From Salvia splendens (taxonomy: Eukaryota; Streptophyta; Magnoliopsida; Lamiales; Lamiaceae): DNA of 64,000 bases. This document shows positions 46,637-55,802 of this stretch, piece after piece. Location of the stretch: contig NC_056039.1 in NCBI RefSeq assembly GCF_004379255.2, positions 21,465,883 through 21,529,882 on the forward strand, given 5' to 3'. The notes under the pieces were generated by a model. That model was not told where the DNA came from. It saw only the letters and a program-made list of their open reading frames with translations, and did not search any database. The number at the start of each line of letters is the position of its first letter. Position 1 is the first letter of the stretch. The position numbers and the translations under genes are program-made.

Positions 46637-49600
46637 TGTAATGACCGCCCTTTTGGCATCCGATAGACGACGATAAAGTCGAACAAATAAATTCTAATAC
46701 CTAATTTTGGACTTCGGAATGGAAGTACTTATTTTCTTTTCGTAAACGCGTAGTGTTGTTAATACTCAAAAGAAAGAAAATCTAAAGTGATACACGAGCA
46801 AACTAAAACTAATTCACGTCTTTTTATTTCTCCAATTGAACAATACACACTCATACAAGAAAAATACGAAGAACTTGATTCTTTCTAAAAGAATCTATTA
46901 CATATACTTAAACATTTGTGCCTACAAAAGGAAGGTATACACATGGGAAAGTCAAAGGGGGACTCGCTCTGCCTTTGAGCCAGGTCACGCATCACGCCGA
47001 GACCGGAGCGACCTTTGGACCGAGAGATTTTAAGCCACGAGATAGGCTATTGCCTCCAAAACCTACAATATGGAAACCTGAGTTAAAGCAAGACCAATAG
47101 GACAACATGCACACTAAGTTAAAAGGGAAAAACCTGCTGCATAACAGAAGGAAACAAATGGAAATGGAAAGCGAGACCTTTTCAGAGAGAGTAGAAGGGA
47201 CTCACCCAAATGGGGCAGCCACAGTAGTGCAGCAACCTGCATCCCAGCCTTTGTCCAGCCGGCCTTTCCACTCCAGCGGCTGTAGGTACTCTGCAAGGCT
47301 GCATTTGACCAACTCGTACCCTCATATTGCACCAGCCACTGCCGAGAATATCAACTACAAATTCATGCCATTCTTAAGCACCTGCCATAAGGAACAAACT
47401 CCATAAATAAACCGGAGTACTAAGCACCCGCAAGGTACCGAAAGCAGTTAAAGTTGCAGCAAGATAAGAACAAAGATACAGCAGCCCTATTAAGAGCACC
47501 AAGTACATCAAGACTTGTCTATAAAAACCCTTCACACTCATGGGATTTTCCTCCCATTCAGCTTGACATTTCAGCAACATAACCGCTCAAAGTGTAGGAG
47601 TTGAGTGAGTGAAGGAGAGTGTCCAGCAAGAGTATTCTTGCACCGAGGCAGCCACATAGGAGGGAAACAACAAACAAGCAAAAGAGGCTGCGAGCCTAGG
47701 TTAGAGGGATTTTTCGCCAACCATTTCAAGAGGTAATACACCTCCATGTCTCTACCAAGTTGATCTCATATCATCATATAGGGGCCCTAGAACTAGAAAC
47801 AATAAACCACCGCCTTTACATCAAGATCACCATCTTAGGTAGTACTCACAGTATAAGAATGCTCAAATTTATACAAGTTCCATTTAAATGACCAAAACCC
47901 CAAACATGCTGCCTCCAAAACTCAAGTAGAGTATTAGCCAAATTAAGACCACTCTCCAAGATAGCATAACTAGTTGGCCTTACTACCAAATCTGAGAATG
48001 AATGGAACTTTAGATTCAAGTCACATACAAGCTGAGCATAATACTCTAACATCATAAAATAACTATTCAGCAAAAACGGCCTAAAATTGAACAAGACCCA
48101 TTTAACTACTCCAAGTTAACCTCGGTGCTCAAGCAAGTAAGACGAGAGGGAAATGATGGAGACTTAGCTCTGACCGACGAAGGCGACAACGAGCCAGACG
48201 TCGGCGGGCTGAGGCGGCGCTGAGTACCGAAAAGGGGGGAATGACTTGGGTCGGCGTCGATTGAACGCCGTAAATCATTACCGAACAGATGATGCGGCTT
48301 CAGAGCCGGCAACAGAGGATGACGCGGCGGAAGAGACTACCACAGGCGACGCCTCAGCCCATCGTTGACTCTACCGCGAGGCAATAGAGGAGCGCCGCCT
48401 TTCTGTCCCAAAGAGGAGAGGGCGAGAGATCGATGCACGTTTGGCATCGATTCGTCGGAGAAGGTGGGACGCCTCCGTGAGACGCAACGATGATGGTTGC
48501 CCGGGGTGTAGACGGGAGGAAAGGGATAAGTAGGAGAGTTGGGGTTTGAGCTTGATTTTGGGGATTTTTTGGAAAGGTAAGGAGAGAGAGACCGACGAAC
48601 TTGGGGAGTATTTTGGGCCAGTGCAATTTTAATTGGGCCACTACAAATAAATTTCTTTTGGGCCATGAATTAAATTTAGTTTCGGGCCTGCTTTTAATTC
48701 ATCGAGCCGCCGAATTAAATGTTATTGGGCCGTAGTCTCTCTTATTTGGATTGGGCCGTGATAAATAAAGAAAAAAAAGTTAGTCACGTTAACACCATGT
48801 CCAATAAATGATTAAATTGGACTTATATTAATTTTTAAGTAAAGTAAGTATTTAAATCTAAGAGGATTTAAATTTGAAAATGGACTTATGATAATCATGA
48901 GCCACTAATTAAAACATGAAATTCGATTTATAGACCCTCCTAATGTCTTGCCAAAATTAAATAATGGATAGCCGCTATTTATTTTCACGGAAATAAGCTT
49001 AAGATGTTTAGAATTTAACCAGTGCACGAATAATCCGGCGAATGCCCAAATAATTAAATCATTTGATTTAATTAATGATTAAAGATTTTATGGATTTAGG
49101 AAGAAAAGAAATAAGATGATCACATGCTTAGGAATGCATACATGCTAGAAATAATTACTTAGGTCTAATTTAAGTATTATTTGTTTATAAAGGGGCGTCG
49201 TCGCAAGACAAGCAAGTCGAGGAACGCTCGTCTGAGAATTTAAGCAAACGAGGTGGGCTTTTCTTTCAAAGTGTGATTTTATGTGCAAATGTGAATATAT
49301 ATTTTTTAATGAGCGTCATGCCACGTTTGTTTTATAATTACTTATCTGTTGGCTATGCCAAACATGTTAAATCGAATTCGGGTCCCAGTAGGGCCGCAAA
49401 CCCTACTCGGACTAGTGTACACATATGGGACTGTGTGCTAGTTTTTCAGTTAGCCGGTCTAGTGACCGTCGTGGAATGTGGCCACATTCTCGGTTCACAT
49501 ATGATCAGATATGGTATGTTATGATATGTGACTGTGCAGTCAAGTTTATGAAATGATAAAGGATTTGGAGACCCCGGGAATTATTTCAAATAAAAACCCC

Positions 49601-50003
49601 CCGCGCTCACTTAACTATGAGTGACAACTAAATGAGAACTGTTTTTGGCACTAAGTCCACTGTGTATATCACATACTCAGCCCTGCATGTTTATTTTTCC
49701 AACGTGCAGATTGATCGTGAACGAAGCGAGAAGGTGTTGGGAGAGACTTATAAATAAGTAGCTAGGTAGCTGATTTAATATGTCTCCATACTTATTACTT
49801 TGTCTTGGAACCTTCCGCTGCATATGAATGTTGTTTAAGGGAAACTATGTACCTATTCTGATACTCTAATTTTGACATTGCCTCATACCCTCTTGCCTTC
49901 GGGGATTAAATATTTCTTTTTATGAAGGGTTTATGATTATTCAAGTTATTATAGTTGTGAATATAACTACGCTCACTAGCACTAGGGAGTTGTGGTCGTG
50001 ACA
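46637..50003 (+). repeat. 3' LTR of element A, uninterrupted
   Basis: 3367 bp from TGTAATGACCGCCC to GGTCGTGACA. It gives the empty-site sequence for all three insertions in the 5' LTR. Its last ~850 bp are alignable by eye with the end of the B LTR (TTCGGGTC..AGT..GGCC..., CACTGTGTATATCACATACTCAGCC, the GGTTGA-like tail), so A and B are related. Its first ~2.3 kb are not shared with B; on the minus strand this part looks gene-like, with CT-rich leader and open frames at 48337-48666, 47846-48094 and 47374-47580. Confidence 0.9.
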
Positions 50004-50880
50004 GTTGCTAATATAAGATTGACGACCTTAGTATGTAATCTACTTTGTGCTGCATGGATAATATTTATGTGACTCGTTCTAGTTAAGCATGAACTGTGCT
50101 AGGGTGCTGTATTTGGAACTTGTAAAAACCATAACTGTGAAAGCATGTCCATAGAATTCTCTTGTCTCATATGTTTTCCTCATGTGATAATCTGCAATTG
50201 TTTATTTGTTTTCTTTTAAATTGCTTATTTATTGTTTTTCAACATTCAAAACGTCTCTAAATAGTTAAAGAAGCGTAGTCTTAGATTGACAGTTACCATA
50301 TTCCTTGTGTTTGATATCCATGTACGTACCCTTAGCTATATTATATTTGTCGTGTATTCTTACAAGTAGTTGTAGTGCTAAAAAATAGTGCATTAGCTCC
50401 CTTTTGACCGGTTGGTGAAGATTGAGGAGATCCTTGGCCATGTTCAGTTTCACGTGCAACCTAGCCATATTCCAATCTTCTGAACTTCTCTTTTACTTGC
50501 TAGTTTTGTTACTGGTTCTTGCATTTACTAACGTGTATGCATAAGTGTGCAGGGATCTCAGGTGGTGAACAACTTGGAGTCAGAACCGGTTATGGTGTTT
50601 GACTAAAGCTAGGGTTTTTTCTTGTATCTACATCTTGTATCTTGTTTATATCTTTTGTCCTTGGCCAGTTCAATTGTGAGATTGACCATCTCACTATTGC
50701 GGTGTAATAAAAGAGGTTTCGGTGATTAGTGAATCCCGTCAATCTGGTTCCTATATTAATTAAATTAACTAGATAAGAGGAGTCCGAGGACTTAGCGGCC
50801 AGGAGGGTTGCCCAATGAGAACTCCTTGGCAGCGTGTCATTTGCCTAAGGACCAAGAACTCTCTTATTTTTCCAATTTTG
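50004..50880 (+). other. Host flank: probable intron, terminal exon and 3' UTR
   Basis: This is not matched elsewhere in the window. It is T-rich with a polypyrimidine stretch and an acceptor ending at 50552, then a short open exon and T-rich 3' sequence with AATAAA at 50706-50711. A minus-strand frame at 50265-50468 has no recognisable content. This is the only stretch that looks like ordinary host sequence. Confidence 0.45.
50553..50606 (+). CDS. Putative last exon of a host gene (17 codons)
   Basis: After ...ATAAGTGTGCAG the sequence is open for 17 codons (GSQVVNNLESEPVMVFD) to TAA at 50604-50606. AATAAA follows about 100 bp later, as in plant 3' UTRs. The phase of the upstream exon is unknown, so the frame is a guess based on the stop and the acceptor. 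I do not recognise the protein. If right, element A sits in the last intron of this gene and the other exons lie left of the window. The alternative is a gene fragment or chance; only expression data or a homolog can decide. Confidence 0.3.
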   Translation, partial: GSQVVNNLESEPVMVFD

Positions 50881-50932
50881 TCTTAATTCTTGTGTCATAC
50901 CCTTTACCCAAATTTTTATGGGACGGTGGGAG
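50850..50932 (+). mobile_element. Stowaway-like MITE end (left arm)
   Basis: The sequence ends GGGACGGTGGGAG followed by TA, the reverse complement of the CTCCCTCCGTCCC-type end of Stowaway/mariner MITEs (one base different). The upstream text (TCTCTTATTTTTCCAATTTTG) fits such an element. No second end was found. Confidence 0.6.
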
Positions 50933-51026
50933 TATAATAATCTGAATTATCTTACTTAATGTGATGGATTAGAAGTAGTGCACTTATACATACACATATA
51001 TATAGTAAAATGCAAACTTTATATAT

Positions 51027-51220
51027 TGTACAGACTCCAAACTCTTCAACACTACATCAACACAATGTCAACACAATGTAAAATTTCAAGATTTTGATGC
51101 CAACACAATTTCAATACAATGTCAACACGACATCAACCGTGGACACTGTGTTGATATTTTCTGTTGATGTTATTTTGTCATCTATTGACATTTTCTAACT
51201 GTTAGTTTGGAGTTTGTAGA
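51027..51220. mobile_element. 194-bp MITE with TCAACA/TGTTGA interior (left arm)
   Basis: The terminal inverted repeats are TGTACAGACTCCAAACT and AGTTTGGAGTTTGTAGA (15 of 17 match). The interior has repeated CAACAC-AATGTCAACA and the complement, giving a foldback shape. No clear target duplication. The same element is at 61689-61882. Confidence 0.6.
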
Positions 51221-51412
51221 ATATTTAGAGATTGCGTTTGATTACATCCCTATGATATTGACTATTGTCTGGTATATATGTGATATATCCGTTGAGTGTC
51301 TTATTCAGACTATCTGTTGCGCACCTAGTGTAGTGCATCATGATGCATGCTTGAGTTTTATGCTCGAGTTCGATCGGTCCACACGCGGTGGAAATAAATG
51401 TGTAGCATGGTA

Positions 51413-52320
51413 TGTTGGGATTTGCACAACAGAAATTGCAAATTAAATAAATTCACAAAAGAATCTATTTAGGAGATTATGTAAATCGATTCAATTTCAT
51501 GCTTCAACATGTAGAGACATATTATTGCAAATTAATCACATAATTTTAACATTAAAATATGATATGGAATCTTACAATTTTGATTCTCCAAAGAATCGAA
51601 GTGGCGTGCTACTTCTCCACGTGTAGATCTTGAAGCTTTATTACAAAACCAAAGATCTTATAACCTATGACCCAACTCTAGGTCTAACTTCCTTGTGGGA
51701 GGAATCTATTAGAAATTATAAGGATCTTGAAGGAGAAGACAAGGAAAATCAATTGCACAAACTTTGCAATTTCAAAATCTCCTATTAGTGAGGAGCTCGA
51801 AAATCTTGCAAGCTTGGAGGCCAGGTTTAGGTTTTGTGTGATGTGTGTTTTGTCACACCTCCTTCATCCCTATTTATAGAGTTTGTGATGGGCTAGGTTA
51901 GGGATCTATGAGGCTTAGATTGGGCCTCCCCATTTGGACTTTCTTTAATAATTAAATTATAATCCATAATTTAAAATAAATGATAAGGATCCATAGAGTT
52001 TATGATCCATTAACAAGATCTATTGAATCTAAGCTAAAAGAAGAGGATCAACATAAGATAATGTGGATTAAGAGATGAAATGTAATTAATGGAATAAGCC
52101 AAGTCTTCCAGGAAAACCACAATCCTCAAAGCATACTTCTACTTGATCCATAATTCACTAAGAATTAATGGATTCAAGCAACTTATAACTAGGAATTGGA
52201 TACAAAACCTCTTCAAGAGGAACAAATCTCTCAAGCATCTAATTTTATCAAAAATTAAGGAATAAAATGACAAAAGGTGCTAGTTATAGTAAGGCCCAAA
52301 ATCCAAGGAATATGCCCACA
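51413..52320 (-). repeat. LTR-like segment with TATA box (left arm)
   Basis: The minus strand starts TGTGGGCATATTCC and ends ATCCCAACA, ~908 bp. TATAAATAGGGATG (minus strand, near 51885) is followed by a CA-rich leader, as in plant promoters. The short terminal inverted repeat fits an LTR, but there is no target duplication and no primer site, so it may be a remnant rather than a solo LTR. Confidence 0.5.
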
Positions 52321-52335
52321 AAATATAGTGTTTTG

Positions 52336-53160
52336 TTAACTCTATGGAATTCAGAAAAGGCCTCCTAGGTCGAGCGAAGAAGATTATAGGCTACGCGCGC
52401 TTCCTTTTGCGCTGAATGGTGAAGCCAACACGTGATTGTTGAGACTACCATCCAATTCTATTCGTTCGTGGGCAGACCTTCTTGGACTATTTCTTCCCAG
52501 CGACCAAAACCAATGCTCTCAAGAAGGAAATCCAGGGGTGCACACAGAAGTAGGAGTATGATGAGACCCTGAGTCAATATTGGTCATGCTTCAAAGGGTT
52601 GTTGGATTCATGCCAGAACAACCGCTTGGCTTATGCCGGAGTGTAAGGATTTGATGAACTCCTAGAGTGGAGGGGATTTCTCAAGGAAGCATGTGAGCGA
52701 GGCCAGAGAGATTTTAGGGAGACTTATTGATGCGAAGAAGACGTATAATAATCCGCGCCCCACAATTCGCAGAAGGGGATCAGTTAATGTAGCAATAGAG
52801 CAAGGAGAAGAAAACGTGGAGGCTCGGATCAACAAGCTAGAAAAGGCACTCTTGAGCGCTATACAAAAGGAGTAATCAACCTGCCCCACCAGTAAAGATG
52901 AAAGCGTTGGGTCTAGAGGAAGTATATCCGTATTATGGTCCGCCAGGGGAAGAAGATTACCAAGCCCAGGTAAATGCAGTGGGGAGCTGGAATCAGAATG
53001 GAAGCTTGAACCCAGGGAAGCAAAGGGAGGCCCCGTGGAGGGACTACCCTAATTTCAGAAGGACTGATGGTAACCATAATCCGCCACCCCAACCACAGAA
53101 CACGAACTATTCCAACCTACCTGAGAATTAACCTAACTGGTCTAGCAGAAACCAGGAGGG
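52336..53160 (+). pseudogene. Athila gag fragment (left arm)
   Basis: Broken frames resemble the gag of element C: FLDYFFPATKTNALKKEI near 52480-52530, ETLSQYWSCFKGLLDSC near 52565-52615, then SEAREILGRLIDAKKTYNN from 52693 and YYGPPGEEDYQAQVNAVGSW from ~52930. There are several stops and shifts (a TAG near 52552 and others). It is cut at 53168 by a copia LTR start. It is only a piece of capsid and tail; no protease is joined to it. Confidence 0.75.
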
Positions 53161-53167
53161 ACAGAAC

Positions 53168-53414
53168 TGTTAGGGTTTGTATACTAGAAATCACCTTTCG
53201 AGTGATTGAATATTGTAAAACTCTAATAATTATTTTCCAATGAATGTAACAGATTATTTTTGTCATAATGTTGTTATGTTTTACATTTAATTGATGTTTA
53301 TTACATTTAATCACCTTCCTTAGATCCCTGACTGGGCCCAATATGTGACTTAATATAAATAGGAGAATAAAGGAGACAGAAAACATAATTATTATTGCTA
53401 GAATTTTCGTCCCC
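53168..53414 (+). repeat. Partial Ty1/copia LTR start, left arm only
   Basis: TGTTAGGGTTTGTATACTAG at 53168 looks like a copia LTR 5' end, with TAATATAAATAGG near 53351 as TATA box. It runs straight into the gag zinc-knuckle region at ~53415, so the rest of the LTR, the leader and most of gag have been deleted. Confidence 0.55.
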
Positions 53415-55471
53415 CTCAGGACCGACCAAGATAGCTAAGGGAAAGAAGAAGAAGAGGGCAAACAAGAAGCCCACGGGGAAGTGTTACAAGTGCGGAGAGA
53501 AGGGGCATTGGAAGCCAGATTGTACTAAAAAGAGCAAGGCTACAGGTATGCACCAAGCTTTAGTAGTCGAGTCATGTTTGGCTTCGAAGTCTACTTGCAC
53601 TTGGGTTATTGACACTGGAGCCACTGATCATATTTGTTTTGATCCTGACTTAATGCAGGTGACAAGACGGCTACGTGATCGTGAGATCGAGGTCCAGCTG
53701 GGCGACGCTACAAAAGTGGCGGCCGTAGCAGTGGGAGACATTTATTTGCGTTTTAGTAGTGATAAAATTTTGATTTTGAAGAATGTTCTGTTGATAACTT
53801 CTTTTAGAAGAAATTTAATTTCAGTTTCTAAATTAGTTTTTGATGGATATTCGATTTCTTTTATTGACAACTGCGTTATTAAGAAAGATGGTTCTCATAT
53901 CTGTCGTGGTATCATGGAAAACAATATGTACACAATCACTTCTACACAGTTTAAATCGCAAATCAGAACTCAATACAACATCGAAAATTTCAAAGAAACG
54001 AAAGGAACCTTCAAGTTCAATGAACGAAACGTACTTATGGCACCTTAGACTTGGTCATGCCAATGAAAGGAGGATCCATTCTCTTGTTCAACAAGATCTT
54101 ATTAAAGATCTAGAGGAGGAACCTTTTCATAAATGTGAGTAATGCTTAGAAGGTAAGATGACCAAGAGGCCTTTTCAGGCTAAGGGCAATAGGGCCAAGG
54201 AAGTACTTGTGCTCATTCATTCCGATGTATGTGAACCAATGTCTACTGAGGCAAGAGGTGGTTTTCAATACTTCATCACATTTATTGATGACTTCTCAAA
54301 AATTGAATACGTCTATTTGATGCGCCACAAGTCAAAGTCTTTTGATAAGTTCAAGGACTTTAAGACTCTTGTGGAGAAGTATCATGGAAAGAGTATCAAA
54401 AGCCTACGATCTGATCGTGGAGGCGAGTACCTCAGTGCTGAGTTTTTGGACTACTTGTCGGAGTCGGGAATTGAATCCCAACTGACTGCGCCGGGCACGC
54501 CCCAGCAGAACGGCATGGCTGAAAGAAGGAACATGACCTTATTGAACATGGTCCGATCGATGATGAGTTATGCACGGCTACCTACTTCGTTTTGAGGACA
54601 TGCCTTGCTTTCTGCAATCCATATTTTAGACAATTTATCATCAAAATCCGTACCTACTACTCCTTATGAGTTGTGGACTGGGCGCAAGCCCAATCTAGCA
54701 CATCTCAAGATTTGGGGTTGCCCGGCTCATATATTGGAAAAGGATCCAACTAAACTAGGATCAAGGACGGAGGTATGTTTGTTTATAGGGTACCCTAGAG
54801 GAACGAAAGCTTATGAATTCTTTAGTCTCCGAGATAAGAAAGTTATTGTGAGCAGTCACGCCACATTCTTAGAGGAAGACTATGTAATGAATCATAAACC
54901 CAGCAGTGAAGTGGTTCTTGAAGAGCTAACTTCTGTCACAAATTCCATTAACCAAGAACGAGTACCAAGTGTACAAACAATTCCAGAAACTTCAACTTCT
55001 ATTCCAAGAATTGTAGTGCCGCGCCGCAGTGGGAGGGTCTCACATGAGCCCGAAAGATACATTGGTTTGGGGGAATCTATGGATCACTCCTCAGACAGCA
55101 ATGTATTAGATCCCTGGAACTTTGCGGAAGCGCAGGCAGATGTCGATCATTGCGAATGGGTGAAAGCAATGGATTCGGAACTACAATCTATGATAGACAA
55201 AGACGTCTACGATTAATCCGTCCTACCCGAAGGCTGTACTGCCATTGGGAGCAAGTGGATATATAAACGTAAACGTGGACCCGATGGACGAGTTAAAGTC
55301 TTCAAGGCAAGACTAGTGGCTAAGGGGTATACCCAAAAGGAAGGTGTCTATTACGACGAGACTTTCTCCCCAGTGGCCATGCACAAATCGATCCGGATAC
55401 TATTGTCTATAGCAGCTTATATGGATTGGGATGTATGGCAGATGGACGTTAAGACTGCGTTTCTCGATTAG
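53415..55471 (+). pseudogene. Ty1/copia gag end, protease, integrase, start of RT (left arm)
   Basis: The first frame (to 54048) has a CCHC knuckle (CYKCGEKGHWKPDC) and a protease active site (VIDTGATDHIC). A frameshift near 54000 moves to the pre-integrase domain (WHLRLGHANERR), with a TAA at ~54140 inside its CxxC. The integrase core keeps all three catalytic positions: HSDVCEP, SDRGGEY and QNGMAERR. A TGA (54593-54595) and a TAA (55214-55216) follow. RT starts (SKWIYKRKRGPDG) and stops at MDVKTAFLD, exactly at the palindrome centre. In copia elements integrase precedes RT, as here. RNase H and the 3' LTR are missing. It cannot function. Confidence 0.88.
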
Positions 55472-55802
55472 GTGTAATCTAGAATTGTGATTGATTCACA
55501 CCTTAATTCAATAGAACTCGAGAGAGTTGAGATTATTAGTGTGATCATTAATCTAATCAAACTGTTAGGAGTTAGGTCTAAGAATTAGAAGGGGACTTCA
55601 ATTATTACACCTAATTTTAGATTAAACCCCCTCCCGAGGTGAGAAATCTGTAGATTAGGTGTAATAATTGAAGTCCCCTTCTAATTCTTAGACCTAACTC
55701 CTAACAGTTTGATTAGATTAATGATCACACTAATAATCTCAACTCTCTCGAGTTCTATTGAATTAAGGTGTGAATCAATCACAATTCTAGATTACACCTA
55801 AT
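55467..55802. repeat. Palindrome centre: two 149-bp units around a 38-nt loop
   Basis: Bases 55467-55615 are the exact reverse complement of 55654-55802, with 55616-55653 as loop. Each 149-bp unit itself starts ATTAGGTGTAAT and ends ATTACACCTAAT, a perfect 12-bp terminal inverted repeat. Perfect pairing continues outward into copia RT for several dozen bases before the first mismatch near 55400. Confidence 0.92.

Larger units (their letters stand above)
1..50003 (+). mobile_element. Element A: degenerate Ty3/gypsy chromovirus hosting all nested insertions
   Basis: The sequence from 1-897, 2918-4943 and 16602-17428 matches 46770-50003 piece by piece, which defines two ~3.4-kb LTRs. A tRNA-Met primer site follows the first LTR (17432-17443) and a purine-rich tract precedes the second. 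The pol remnant ends in a chromodomain-like segment, as in the Tekay/Del type of chromovirus. The first ~133 bp of the 5' LTR lie outside the window, judged by aligning base 1 with base 46770. The 3' flank is GTTGC at 50004-50008, but the matching left duplication cannot be seen. With the insertions removed, A would be roughly 12-13 kb. The two LTRs differ by scattered substitutions and small indels, so the insertion is not recent. Confidence 0.88.
50881..55615 (+). repeat. Left arm of the ~11-kb palindrome
   Basis: In order this arm holds a Stowaway-like end, the TCAACA MITE, a 'TGTTGGGA' LTR-like segment (minus), an Athila gag scrap (plus), a copia LTR start, copia protease/integrase/RT (plus) and the central 149-bp unit. 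The same order is found reverse complemented from 62028 back to 55654. Identity is high but not perfect, roughly mid-90s percent by eye. Bases 53018-53414 are present only in this arm. Confidence 0.9.

Noticed and set aside
50265..50468. 67-codon minus-strand frame in the host flank
   Set aside because: No domain, low-complexity context, and opposite in orientation to the likely gene end there.
51413..52320. A solo LTR with target duplication
   Set aside because: The ends look like an LTR but the flanking five bases do not match in either arm, so I call it only LTR-like.
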